From Brooklawnia sp963780175 (GTDB lineage Bacteria > Actinomycetota > Actinomycetes > Propionibacteriales > Propionibacteriaceae), in contig CAWAAT010000001.1 in assembly GCA_963780175.1 (NCBI GenBank), positions 682,001 to 746,000 on the forward strand: a stretch of 64,000 nt of DNA, given 5' to 3'. Position numbers and translations under genes: made by a program. Positions 37,135-45,932 of this stretch are shown here, in pieces; positions within the stretch are counted from its first letter, which is position 1, and the number at the start of each line of letters is the position of its first letter. The notes under the pieces are model-generated. The model was not told the DNA's origin. It searched no databases and was given only the letters and a program-made list of their open reading frames with translations.

Positions 37135-38118
37135 ACCCGAATTCGGCGCTGGGCTCTGGAACTTCGCCACCTACAAGGACCGCTACGCCTCCGACGGCTA
37201 TGGCGACGCGCGCAGCACCCTGCAGCAGATCGATCTCGCCGCCCAAGTGGGCGACATCCGATGGGTCGACATCACTTACCCGTTCTCGCCTGGGGTTTCC
37301 CTCGATGACGTCAAGGCCAAGCTCGCCGAGCACGCCATCAACTGCATCGGCATCACACCGGAGATTTACCTGCGCGAGCACTGCAGGGGTGCGTTCACCA
37401 ATCCCGACCCCTCCAAGCGAGCCTCAGCGATGACGATCATGAACGAGGCAGCCGACATCGTCCGCGAGGTGGGCGCCAAGGTACGTGAAGATCTGGCCCG
37501 GCCAGGACGGCTTCGACTACCCGTTCCAGGTTGACTACAAGGAGCTGAACCGGCTCGCGGTCGATGGCATGCGTGACCTCGCCTCGGGCCACCCCGACCT
37601 GAAGTTCGTCATCGAGTACAAGCCGCGCGAGCCCCGCACCCACATGTACTGGGGGTCTGCGGCCAAGACCATCCTCGGCATCCAGCAGATGGGCGTCGAC
37701 AACGTCGGCGTCCTGCTCGACTTCGGACACGCCCTGTTCGGCGGGGAGCCGCCGGCCGAGTCCGCGCAGCTGCTGATCGACCATGGCCTGCTCTGGGGCA
37801 TGGACGTCAACGACAACTACCGGGGCTGGGACGACGACATGATGGTCGGCTCCATCCACCTGGTCGAGATCTTCGAGTTCTTCCACGTCCTGAAGAGGAA
37901 CGGTTGGCAAGGCGTGTGGAACCTCGACCAGTTCCCGTTCCGTGAGGATGCCGTCGAGAACGCCAAGCTGTCTATCAGGTTCTTGAAGGCGCTCAACCGT
38001 GCCCTAGACCTGCTCGACGACGACGCTCTGGCCGCCGCCCAGAGCCAAACAGGACGCCCTCGGCGCCCAGAAGCTGATCCAGGAGGCGCTCCTGCAATCG
38101 ATGGCGGTCGGACGCTGA
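37127..38118 (+). pseudogene. Sugar isomerase/epimerase-like TIM barrel, two single-base insertions
   Basis: The three segments need two corrections. A surplus G at 37481 separates EVGAK from YVKIWPGQDGFDYP; a surplus C at 38046 separates AAAQS from KQDALGAQKLIQEALL. With both removed, one 329-residue frame runs to the TGA at 38116-38118. It belongs to the AP-endonuclease-2 / xylose-isomerase-like TIM barrel family; likely metal ligands are Glu in FVIEYKPREP, Asp-His in LLDFGHALF and Asp in GMDVNDNY. As sequenced the protein is broken after ~118 residues. It overlaps the FGGY kinase gene and would act with it. Confidence 0.85.
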
Positions 38119-38163
38119 GCGCACCGACTCATCGACGGCGACCACTCAATCACCGACCACTGG

Positions 38164-39978
38164 TCAGAGCGACCCGTGGGCTGAGTTGAGTCGGCGCATG
38201 AAGGCAGCCATCGCGTCACGGTACACCGGCGTCACCGGCCTGAAGGTCTTGTCGGGCCAACCCGTCGAAATCCCCTGCTCTGCCAGCCACGCCATCTCGG
38301 GGTAGAACTGCGTGGCTGGGGTGACATCGGCGAAGGGGCTCACGTCCGGTGCGGCGTAGGCCGGCTTTCCGGCAAACCGATACATGAACGCCGCCATCGC
38401 GTCCCGATTGACCGAAGCCCAGGGGCGGAAGGTCCCGTCCGGCCATCCCGTCGAGATTCCACTCTCGGCGAGCCAGGCGATCTCCTTGTAGAACTGCGTC
38501 GACGTGGTGACGTCGGTGAAGGGCGAGACATTCGGCGGGGTGTATGCCGGTGAACCTGCCAACTGGTACATGAACGCTGCCATCGCATCCCGTAGGACCG
38601 GCTCGAACGGCTTGTAGAGACGAGTGCCGTCCGGTTGCTCCCAGCCTCTGGAAACACCCTTGGCGAACATCCACTCGATCTCCGGCTGGAACTGCAGTCC
38701 CAACGGAACATCCGCGAAACTGGTTCCTGCGGGTGGGGGCGTGACCTGACCACTCAACTGAAGCACCCGGTCGTACACCGCGTTCATCACGGCTGTCGTC
38801 CCGATCGAGCCTGGACACAGGGTCGAGTTCACGTCCTTGTGGCCGATGATGCGCGGCAACTGTGTGCCGACCGGATAGGCCGCGCTTGTCCCGGGCGAGA
38901 CGATGCCGCTGGGCACCCGCTTGCCGGATGCGTCGACGACGTCCAGGCCGGCCATTTCGAATTTCCACGCGACCAGTTGGGCGATGGGTTCGACGACCAG
39001 GGTGGGATCCGCGATCAGTGCGGTCTGGGAGTAGTCCCCCATGGCCGAGATCCCCAGGGTCCCCTTGTTGTACGAGGATGCGTGGCCTCCCTGAGCGATG
39101 AATCCGGCCGGGATGCTGCTGGGAATGGAGTATCCACCGGACGCCGGCATGGAGTTGCGTCGACCCTCGAACATCTGGCCGTATTTGTCGACGAGGAAGT
39201 TGTACCCGATGTCGCCCCAGGCGAGAACCTGCGCGTGGTACTGCCAGATCGCGTGCACCACCCCCGCAGACTGGGCCGCGGTGTAGTTGTTCGTCCCTGC
39301 CGTGTGGTGCACCACCGCAGCCTTCAGCTGGGCGAACTCAGGCGGCCAGGTGTTGGAGGTGTACTGCTCCTCGGCAGCCGTCAGCCCCCAGGCAGCGCGG
39401 GTGTGAATCGCCGGGGCATTGGACGCAGAGACGGCTGCGACCGCGGCCATGCTGTCGGACGCGACCATCACTCTCGACGTCATGGCGGGCGCCATCTTCT
39501 GAGCCGAAGAGATCATCGTCAGGTGAAGGTCCGCCGGCAGATCGGCGGGTGAACAAGCCACCTCGATCTGCACGCCATCGGCGCCGCCAGTGACGAACGG
39601 CTCGCTCCCCGCACGAGCGGCGGCCCCGTCAGAGGCGTCATCCGGCACGATCTCCAGCCAGTCCGACCAGTTGCCTTGCTCCCGGACGCGCATCCGCACG
39701 TCCGCGGCCAGCTGATCGTCGGGAGCCCAGGTCAGACCAGCCACCAGGAACTCGTCGACGGTGATCTCCCCGGTGTCGACGGACAAGGAAGAGTTATCCG
39801 GCGCGCCGGCCACGGCGGCGGGGCTGCGCTGCCCGGCCTCGTCCGTGAGCACGATCCGGGTCACGCCGACGGTTTCCTCGGGAGCGGGGGCTGCGGCAGC
39901 TGGCTGAGGGCTGAACCCGAAGGTGCCTACAGCCAATGTCACGACGCCGGCCAGCATGGCCCTGGAGCGGGAAGTCAT
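38164..39978 (-). CDS. PGRP-type N-acetylmuramoyl-L-alanine amidase with three C-terminal SLH repeats
   Basis: A 604-residue secreted protein. A signal peptide (about residues 1-30, ending PAAAAPA) is followed by a ~170-residue N-terminal domain seen in actinobacterial PGRPs, then an amidase_2/PGRP domain: zinc ligands in AVVHHTAGTNNY and IIGHKDVNSTLCPG, with YNFLVDKYGQMFEGR between. The last ~190 residues hold three SLH-like repeats, starting FADVPLGLQF, FTDVTTSTQF and FADVTPATQF, each with W-PDGT/DKTF and RDAMAAFMY. It cleaves the peptide from glycan and is probably anchored to the wall by the repeats. The long open frame upstream of 39978 is antisense to DUF2079 sequence. Confidence 0.88.
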   Translation of the reverse strand: MTSRSRAMLAGVVTLAVGTFGFSPQPAAAAPAPEETVGVTRIVLTDEAGQRSPAAVAGAPDNSSLSVDTGEITVDEFLVAGLTWAPDDQLAADVRMRVREQGNWSDWLEIVPDDASDGAAARAGSEPFVTGGADGVQIEVACSPADLPADLHLTMISSAQKMAPAMTSRVMVASDSMAAVAAVSASNAPAIHTRAAWGLTAAEEQYTSNTWPPEFAQLKAAVVHHTAGTNNYTAAQSAGVVHAIWQYHAQVLAWGDIGYNFLVDKYGQMFEGRRNSMPASGGYSIPSSIPAGFIAQGGHASSYNKGTLGISAMGDYSQTALIADPTLVVEPIAQLVAWKFEMAGLDVVDASGKRVPSGIVSPGTSAAYPVGTQLPRIIGHKDVNSTLCPGSIGTTAVMNAVYDRVLQLSGQVTPPPAGTSFADVPLGLQFQPEIEWMFAKGVSRGWEQPDGTRLYKPFEPVLRDAMAAFMYQLAGSPAYTPPNVSPFTDVTTSTQFYKEIAWLAESGISTGWPDGTFRPWASVNRDAMAAFMYRFAGKPAYAAPDVSPFADVTPATQFYPEMAWLAEQGISTGWPDKTFRPVTPVYRDAMAAFMRRLNSAHGSL

Positions 39979-40030
39979 GATCGGACAATAGCCGCTTCCG
40001 AGGACAGACGGCAGGGAGGGACCATGCACA

Positions 40031-41494
40031 TCATGCCTGGTCGGTCCTGCCCGCCAGCTGGAGGCCACCCACATCGAGGACGATCTCATAGGGCACTCCG
40101 TGCCGCCGGGTTGCCCACAAGGCAATGTCCGGTGGCGGCCCATCCGGCCCCCATGTGGGGGTGGTGGCGTCGCGCACGACGAAGTCGGGGGGCGGATTGT
40201 CGTTCTTGAACCAGTAAACCTCGGCGCGGGGCACCAGGAGCGCCATGAGCACCGGGTCCGACTCGACGCTCGCTCCCTGGGGAACCGCGTTGACGATGGC
40301 CATCGCCGGCTCCCAGCGCGCGGAGCGCGCGTACGACTTCGGGTCGGTGAGCCGGAAGAGCGACATGGTCGGCCCCAGGGCCAGCGTCGTCGATGCGGCC
40401 AGCACAAGTGCAAGCCAGCGACACCTGGCTGTTCCCGCGATGGTGGAGGACACGTTGCGCACGAGGCGCGTTCTCCACTCACCGGCAACCCCGTCGAGCA
40501 ACGCGGAGAACGCGATCGGCATCAGGACCGCGCTGTAGTGCCATCGATGCCCCCAGTAGGCCGGGACGTCGCCGACGAAGCGCCAGACCAGTGTGGGCAC
40601 CACGAGCAGCGCAATCGGGGACCGCAGGCCTATCAGACCGGTGGTGGTCACCACCATCAGGGTGGTCAGCCACTTCTCCGCCGGGGAGAAGAAGTTGAGG
40701 AGGCCTGCGAGCCGATCCGTGTAGGCGTACGCCCCTGCGGGATTGAGCGCCGGCAGGACGACGAACACGGCGATGATGAACCACACCGCCCCCCAAACTG
40801 CAAGGCCCAGACCCAGCAGGCGCCGTTCACGCCTGGTGACCCCAGGGAAGGCGGGCTGTGCGATCGCTCCAGGGGGCCTCTGCCCTTTGTCCGGCCCGCG
40901 AGTTCCGCGCCACGCCATCACCAACCCGAAGGCGATCACCGTGAGACCGAGGTCTTCCTTTACGAAGACCAGTGCCGCCGCCCATGCCGCGGCCGCTCGG
41001 AGGCGGCCGTCGAGGTAGGCCGTGAGCGCGAATGCGAGAATCGGCACCGCGAAGGCGATCTCGTGGAACTGAACGGCCATGGCGGGCTGCAGCCCCCAAC
41101 TGAACGCGTATGCCACGCCGAACAACGCCCCCCAACCCAGTCCGTGTCGCCGGGCCGCCAGTCGGGTCAGCGGGAAGGCCGACAGGCCGAACAGCGCCGC
41201 CTGCAGCACAAGAAGCGCCTTGGCGGACGGCCACAGTGCCCACACCGGCCCGAGCAGCACAAGGATCGGGTGGAAGTGGTCACCGAGGAGATTGAACCCC
41301 TCCCCCTTGAGTGGCACGATCGGCGGGCTGTATGTCGAGTACGCCTTCGCGAGCTGCGCGAAGATCGCCAGGTCCCATGACGCCGTGATCAGGGCGATCC
41401 ACTGGAGGTGAGCGTAGAGGGTGTAGACCCCGGCGGTCAGCACGGCCACGACGGCTGCGAGGAGTGTCGAATTGCGCCTCGCAGTTGTGGTCAT
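40031..41494 (-). CDS. DUF2079 membrane protein (intact paralogue)
   Basis: A 487-residue protein with about nine or ten hydrophobic helices and a ~100-residue soluble C-terminal tail. DLAIFAQLAKAYSTYS, GDHFHPILVLLGPVWALW, FHEIAFAVPILAF and FVKEDLGLTVIAFG mark the DUF2079 family, a GT-C-like fold whose Asp and His residues sit at the membrane face. It is a close paralogue of the interrupted gene at 28.4-29.9 kb and covers its premature stop with a Trp. A role in envelope glycan assembly is inference only. It ends 52 bases before the amidase gene. Confidence 0.82.
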   Translation of the reverse strand: MTTTARRNSTLLAAVVAVLTAGVYTLYAHLQWIALITASWDLAIFAQLAKAYSTYSPPIVPLKGEGFNLLGDHFHPILVLLGPVWALWPSAKALLVLQAALFGLSAFPLTRLAARRHGLGWGALFGVAYAFSWGLQPAMAVQFHEIAFAVPILAFALTAYLDGRLRAAAAWAAALVFVKEDLGLTVIAFGLVMAWRGTRGPDKGQRPPGAIAQPAFPGVTRRERRLLGLGLAVWGAVWFIIAVFVVLPALNPAGAYAYTDRLAGLLNFFSPAEKWLTTLMVVTTTGLIGLRSPIALLVVPTLVWRFVGDVPAYWGHRWHYSAVLMPIAFSALLDGVAGEWRTRLVRNVSSTIAGTARCRWLALVLAASTTLALGPTMSLFRLTDPKSYARSARWEPAMAIVNAVPQGASVESDPVLMALLVPRAEVYWFKNDNPPPDFVVRDATTPTWGPDGPPPDIALWATRRHGVPYEIVLDVGGLQLAGRTDQA

Positions 41495-41590
41495 AGAGGC
41501 ACATCCCGTTGGAATAGGCGACCGCCTGCGGCGGCGTTGAGGCACCAAGCTGCACCAACACAAGAGTCCTAGCACCCCGACGACAGCATG

Positions 41591-41639
41591 TAAAACGAAA
41601 GGCGTCCCGGTTCGCCTGTGGTGAGCGAACCGGGACGCC
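41591..41639 (-). terminator. Intrinsic terminator after fasciclin gene
   Basis: A perfect 15-bp inverted repeat (41601-41615 with 41625-41639) and 9-base loop, followed on the minus strand by TTTCGTTTTA. It starts 18 bases after the fasciclin stop codon. It also lies 97-145 bases upstream of the DUF2079 gene, insulating it. Confidence 0.9.
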
Positions 41640-41657
41640 GTTGGCGTCACTGTGGTG

Positions 41658-42242
41658 TCAGCTGGGCATCAGCACCCCGTCGATGACGTGGATGACACCG
41701 TTGCTGGCCGCCACGTCGGTGGTGACCACGTTGACCGAGTTACCGGCGGCGTCCACCAACGCCACCTTGCCGCCCGTGACCTTGATGGTGAGCTCGCCAC
41801 CCTGGACGGTGGCCACCTTCTGACCGTCGAGCTTCACGACATCAGCGGCCATCACCTTCCCGGCCACCACGTGGTAGGTGAGGATCTGGGTCAACTGCCC
41901 CGAGGGATCCTTCAGCAACTCGTCCACCGTGCCCGCCGGCAGGGCCGCGAAAGCGGCATCGGTCGGAGCGAAAACGGTGAACGGGCCCGGTCCCTTCAGG
42001 GTGTCCACCAAACCGGCAGCCGTCAGCGCGGCAGCAAGCGTGGTGAAATCACCCGCAGCCACGGCGGTATCCACAATGTCGACAGACTTCATCGTGGGGG
42101 CGGCACTGGTCGGGGCGGCACTGGCCGAGGTGGCCGGCGCCATCGGCGCCGACGACGCCGGAGTCGAGGTGGTCCCAGAGCTGCAGGCGCCCAGGAACAA
42201 GGCGAGGCTGACTGCACCAGTGGCGGCGATCGAGAGCTTCAT
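41658..42242 (-). CDS. Fasciclin-domain lipoprotein
   Basis: A 194-residue surface lipoprotein. Signal peptide with lipobox LGAC (Cys20), a Ser/Thr/Ala/Pro-rich spacer (about 21-50), then one FAS1 domain: H1 motif FTVFAPTDAAFAALPAG, the YHVVAGKV segment and the H2-like VIHVIDGVLMP end. FAS1 proteins mediate adhesion or ligand binding; MPT70/MPB83 are the mycobacterial relatives. It is monocistronic, with a strong terminator and a promoter shared with a MerR-like remnant. Confidence 0.92.
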   Translation of the reverse strand: MKLSIAATGAVSLALFLGACSSGTTSTPASSAPMAPATSASAAPTSAAPTMKSVDIVDTAVAAGDFTTLAAALTAAGLVDTLKGPGPFTVFAPTDAAFAALPAGTVDELLKDPSGQLTQILTYHVVAGKVMAADVVKLDGQKVATVQGGELTIKVTGGKVALVDAAGNSVNVVTTDVAASNGVIHVIDGVLMPS

Positions 42243-42275
42243 GATTCACACCTTTCATATAAGGACTGTGTAACC

Positions 42276-42304
42276 ATTGTGCGAGTTCTGCGTGTACTTG
42301 TCAA
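42276..42304 (-). promoter_or_regulatory. Candidate promoter of fasciclin gene
   Basis: On the minus strand, perfect -35 TTGACA (42299-42304) and CACAAT (42276-42281), 17 bases apart. A further AT-rich TTATAT lies nearer the gene. The -35 overlaps the palindrome CTTGTCAAG shared with the opposite promoter. Confidence 0.5.
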
Positions 42305-42328
42305 GACACTGCAGAAAGTTTGTATAGT
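42298..42328 (+). promoter_or_regulatory. Candidate divergent promoter of MerR-like remnant
   Basis: TTGTCA (42298-42303) and TATAGT (42323-42328), 19 bases apart. A 19-20 base spacer is typical of promoters controlled by MerR-family proteins. AAGGAGG follows at 42336-42342. Confidence 0.4.
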
Positions 42329-42346
42329 GTCCTTCAAGGAGGCGAC

Positions 42347-42603
42347 ATGTACACGATCAAATGGGTGGCCGAACACCTCGGAGTGCCCCCATGCCCTGAT
42401 CGCCGCAGGCCACACCTACGACGTCGAGGCCCTGGCCTTCGCGACCATGCTGCGACGAGCCGGACTCCAAGTCACCTACCTCGGACCAGACCTACCCGCC
42501 GCCAGCTGGGTCGAGGCCGCCCCTCCAAGGCCCGACCCTCACCCACATGCGAGACTCGCTCATCGCAGCCCGCAACCGTGGCCTACTCCCCACTGAGCCT
42601 TGA
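42347..42603 (+). pseudogene. MerR-family / B12-binding regulator remnant
   Basis: The first ~13 codons, MYTIKWVAEHLGV, match the N-terminal helix of LitR/CarH-type MerR regulators and follow a good ribosome site. The sequence then jumps frame to a piece like the cobalamin-binding half, HALIAAGHTYDVEALAFATM then LGPDLPAASWVEAA, and shifts again into HMRDSLIAARNRGLLPTEP before the TGA at 42601. Most of a ~300-residue regulator is missing. Intact relatives sense light through adenosylcobalamin and often control carotenoid genes. The assignment of the last part is weak. Confidence 0.55.
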
Positions 42604-42638
42604 GCCTCGCAGGAGGGCGCTGAGCATCACCGGCCTCG

Positions 42639-43556
42639 TCAGGCGTTGGCCTTTCGCCGCCGCAGGATCGTCCGGATGACGAAGAACAGCGCGATGCCGG
42701 AGAGCCAGACCGGAGCGCTGGCGATCACGAAGGCGATCGTGAAGCTCACGACCTGGGCCGCGCCGCGCAGGCCGTTGGTGATGGCCTCCACGAATCCCCA
42801 CGACGTGCCCTGCGGCCTCACGACTGGTTTGTCCTCCACCAACTCGACGGTGACGGTGGCCATGGCAGCCTGACGCTCAAGGTAGGTGACCTGGGCGTCC
42901 AGACTCTCGATCTCGCCTCGCACCCGCCACAACTCCTGCTCGACCGCGAGCATCTCCGTGACATCCTTCGCCGCCGCAACCAATTCCCGCAGACGGGACT
43001 CCTGGGCGCGAAGGTTCTCCAGCCGGGCCGCCAGATCAAGGTGCTCCTGCGTGACGTCGTCTGAGGCCTCGGACTGGAACGTCACCGTTCCCAGTTTCGA
43101 GACGTCCTCAACGAACGCTTCGAAGCCGTCCACCGGTACCCGGACGGTCACCCATCCCCGCAACGCGGCACCATCGCCAGCCGGCGAGCCGTATTTGTCG
43201 TAGCGATAAAGCCATTCGTCGGTGTCGGTGGCCACCTGCATCGCGGTCACGATGCCGGAGTGGGTCTTGGCCAGATCGGTGACCGCCGTGACCGCCTCGG
43301 TGGTGTCATCCACATGGAGTCTCAGGACCTTCGAGCGGATGACCAGCCGGTCCTCCTCGCCCCCGCCACCCAACTCGGGGACTCCCGCGGGTTGTGGAGC
43401 GCTGGCCATCTGATCGCGAGCCGGCGCTCCGGCCCCGTCCGCAGAGGTGGGTTCGCCGGACGTTGACTGCGTCGCCAAGCCGCAGCCGGCCAGGACCGAC
43501 ATGACCAGCATGATGAGAACAGCCAGCGCAGTGTGCTTGACCCCGGTCCGTTTCAT
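42639..43556 (-). CDS. DUF4349 lipoprotein
   Basis: A 305-residue protein. Signal peptide and lipobox LAGC (Cys25), a Gly/Ala-rich spacer, then a DUF4349 domain (RLVIRSKVLRLHVDDTTEAV, GWVTVRVPVDGFEAFVEDV) with a coiled coil around residues 190-240 (LAARLENLRAQESRLREL). A C-terminal transmembrane helix (~265-290) is followed by a basic tail. It therefore spans or brackets the outer leaflet with an N-terminal lipid and a C-terminal anchor. Function unknown. GAGGAGG before the ATG at 43556 fixes the start, although the frame opens far upstream. Confidence 0.85.
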   Translation of the reverse strand: MKRTGVKHTALAVLIMLVMSVLAGCGLATQSTSGEPTSADGAGAPARDQMASAPQPAGVPELGGGGEEDRLVIRSKVLRLHVDDTTEAVTAVTDLAKTHSGIVTAMQVATDTDEWLYRYDKYGSPAGDGAALRGWVTVRVPVDGFEAFVEDVSKLGTVTFQSEASDDVTQEHLDLAARLENLRAQESRLRELVAAAKDVTEMLAVEQELWRVRGEIESLDAQVTYLERQAAMATVTVELVEDKPVVRPQGTSWGFVEAITNGLRGAAQVVSFTIAFVIASAPVWLSGIALFFVIRTILRRRKANA

Positions 43557-43712
43557 GTCGACATCCTCCTCGGCACGGGCCGCAATGATCGGAAACCGTG
43601 CGGCGGCTGGACGTTCCTCGCCGCATGTCGGCCTTCCGCGGCTTGCTCCGCAGCGTACTCCCCTGCAGCGCGCCCCTTCCACAACCTGCCCGTGAGGGTG
43701 GACCCTAGACGT

Positions 43713-44138
43713 ATGAGTGCACGCCCGAATCAAGTACTCGCTGTGGTGGTCGGCCTTGTCGTCATCCTGGCGGTAGTTGCAGGCCTGCTCGCCACGAGGC
43801 GCGAGCCTGTCACGCTCGACCCGACCACCCCGGAGGGCAGCGTTCAGACGTTCGTCCTCGCGGTGATCGAGGGTGACGACGAGGTAGCCGTCGCCCTGCT
43901 GGACCCCGACCTGGGTTGCACCGCTCCGCTGCGCGAGATCTACCGTCCCAGCCGCGTCTCGATGGCCGTGGTCGGCACGAAGTCCACGGCCCAGGAGGCA
44001 ACAGTGGTCCTCGATGTCACGGAGTACGGCGAGGGACCGTTCAGTTCGTGGTCTCACCGCGAGGTTTACGACCTGCTGGTCAAGGACTCCGGATGGATGA
44101 TCACCGGCCATCCCTGGCCGGTCTACGGCTGCAAGTGA
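43713..44138 (+). CDS. Small membrane-anchored protein, unknown
   Basis: 141 residues: N-terminal helix (VLAVVVGLVVILAVVAGLLA) and a ~110-residue external domain with an NTF2-like feel (PEGSVQTFVLAVIEGDDEVAVALLD). Two cysteines (LGCTAP and the terminal YGCK) may form a disulphide. No family is recognised with confidence. It precedes the DUF5671 gene by four bases, probably in one transcript. Confidence 0.65.
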   Translation: MSARPNQVLAVVVGLVVILAVVAGLLATRREPVTLDPTTPEGSVQTFVLAVIEGDDEVAVALLDPDLGCTAPLREIYRPSRVSMAVVGTKSTAQEATVVLDVTEYGEGPFSSWSHREVYDLLVKDSGWMITGHPWPVYGCK

Positions 44139-44142
44139 GGAT

Positions 44143-45876
44143 GTGATCGACGTGGGAATCATCATCACGATCGTCGGGCTGGCGCTGGTCGTCGGACTCC
44201 TCGTGCTGCTCACGACTGCCGGGCGCCGGCGCGGCACCGATGGCGCAGGGATCGACGCGCGCAGCGTCCGGCGCTTCTTCCAGTATGTGCTGCTCTACGC
44301 GCTGTTCGTGGTGGTGGCCATCGGCCTCGCCGAACTGGCCGGACGAGCGCTGGGAGCCCAATCGGCGGAATGGGAGAACGACGCCTACGTGCTTGCCCAG
44401 GCATTGGCTTTCGTGCTGGTTGGCGCGCCCCTGGCCGCCGGCCTGGCCTGGTGGACCTGGCGGAGCCACCGCAACGACACATCGGAGACCGGATCCGCCC
44501 TGTTCGCGGCCTATCTCACGCTGACCTGCCTGACCGGCGTGGTCATGGCAGCCACCTCGCTGCAGGTGCTGATCTTCGAGATCATTGACCGGTCGCGTCT
44601 GGACGGCGAGGCCGCAGGCCAGGTGATCGCCTGGGGTCTGCTGTGGTTCGCGCACTGGGTCCTCGCTCGGCGTTCACTGGACGCCGAGCGGGGCACCCCC
44701 CACCTGCTGCTCGGCTCGCTGGTCGGCCTGGCGTTGGCAGTGGCCGGCTTGATCATGACGCTGGGTTCAGCGCTCGACATGCTGCTGCGTCCCGGCGCGA
44801 TCGTCAGGCCCATCACGGGGCTGGCAGAGGGAGCAGGTCTGATGGCAGCCGGCGCCCTGGTGTGGGTGAGGTATTGGCCCACCGCGGCCGTTCACCTGCC
44901 CAGGCGGCCCCTGTGGCTGGCCTTCGTGCTGCCCGTTGGGGTTGGCGGCGGACTCGTCATGTCGCTGGTCGCGGCCAGCCGATTGTTGTGGAATGTCCTG
45001 GTCTGGTTCTTCGGCGATCGTCTCGACATGAGTGCCACCCAGCATTTCGACACCGCCGCCATGGAGGCCTCGGCCGTCGCGGCCGGCGTGCTCGTGTGGT
45101 GGTACCACCGAGCGATTCTGGGCGAGACTGCCGTGGGACGCAACGAGGTCCGCCGCGTTTACGAGTATCTCGTGGCCGGGATAGCGCTGATAGCGGCGGC
45201 CGGCGGGGTCGGAACGGTCCTGGTCGCCCTCATCGAGGCGACCACTCCTGGCGTCGACGTCGGCATGACGACCATGAACACCCTCTTGGCGGCGGTCACG
45301 CTGCTGGTGGTCGGCTCCCCCGTGTGGTGGGTGTTCTGGGGGCACATCCGGTCGGCCGTTGCCGCAGCACCTGGCGCAGAGGTTGACTCACTGGTGCGAC
45401 GGATCTACCTGATCGTCCTGTTCGGGGTCGCCGGAATCGCGGCGGTGGTCGCACTCCTCGCGGTCGCCAACACGATGTTCCAAGACCTGGTCAACTCCCA
45501 GATCAGCGCCGTGACCCTGCGCTCGATGCGCTACGGGTTGGGTGTCCTGGTGGCCACCGCCGCCGTGTCCGCCTACCACGGCACCATCTTCCGACAGGAT
45601 CGTGGGGTCGCCGTTCCGGGACGCCTGCCGGGCCCCCGCTCCGTCGTCCTGGTTGGGGCCACGACCCCCGAACTTGACCGGGCCATCAGTCACGCGACAG
45701 GAGCCCGGGTCGAGGTCTGGGGACGACTGGACGACGTTCCGGTTCCGTGGGACGAGGCAGCGGTGCTGGCTGCCCTGGCCGGGCACGTGGGTCAGGACGT
45801 CCTTGTGATTGCCGAGGGGCCGGCGCCTCGGGTATTGGTGATCGATCCCAGCGGCAGGCGTTCGTTGAGCGGTTGA
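44143..45876 (+). CDS. DUF5671 multi-pass membrane protein
   Basis: A 577-residue protein with about 12 hydrophobic helices. The repeated unit is seen more than once, first as RRFFQYVLLYALFVVVAIGLAEL and later as RVYEYLVAGIALIAAAGGV and RRIYLIVLFGVAGIAAVVAL, typical of DUF5671. The C-terminal ~90 residues form a soluble domain (VVLVGATTPELDRAIS onward). No activity is known. GTG start, four bases after the preceding gene. Confidence 0.75.
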   Translation: MIDVGIIITIVGLALVVGLLVLLTTAGRRRGTDGAGIDARSVRRFFQYVLLYALFVVVAIGLAELAGRALGAQSAEWENDAYVLAQALAFVLVGAPLAAGLAWWTWRSHRNDTSETGSALFAAYLTLTCLTGVVMAATSLQVLIFEIIDRSRLDGEAAGQVIAWGLLWFAHWVLARRSLDAERGTPHLLLGSLVGLALAVAGLIMTLGSALDMLLRPGAIVRPITGLAEGAGLMAAGALVWVRYWPTAAVHLPRRPLWLAFVLPVGVGGGLVMSLVAASRLLWNVLVWFFGDRLDMSATQHFDTAAMEASAVAAGVLVWWYHRAILGETAVGRNEVRRVYEYLVAGIALIAAAGGVGTVLVALIEATTPGVDVGMTTMNTLLAAVTLLVVGSPVWWVFWGHIRSAVAAAPGAEVDSLVRRIYLIVLFGVAGIAAVVALLAVANTMFQDLVNSQISAVTLRSMRYGLGVLVATAAVSAYHGTIFRQDRGVAVPGRLPGPRSVVLVGATTPELDRAISHATGARVEVWGRLDDVPVPWDEAAVLAALAGHVGQDVLVIAEGPAPRVLVIDPSGRRSLSG

Positions 45877-45932
45877 CCGTCGCAGCGTCCGACGCAGCCG
45901 GGACCGCGGGACAGACTGGCAGCAGACCAGGC

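Noticed and set aside
38164..40488. 774-codon version of the amidase
   Set aside because: The extra N-terminal part is antisense/overlapping the DUF2079 3' end; a proper signal peptide starts at 39978.
41601..41639. 15-bp inverted repeat as a transposon end or attachment site
   Set aside because: It has a T-rich tail on the minus strand 18 bases after a stop codon, so a terminator explains it. No transposase is near.
42540..42603. Tail of the MerR remnant as part of a mobile-element protein
   Set aside because: HMRDSLIAARNRGLLPTEP is too short to assign; no flanking repeats or catalytic motif support it.
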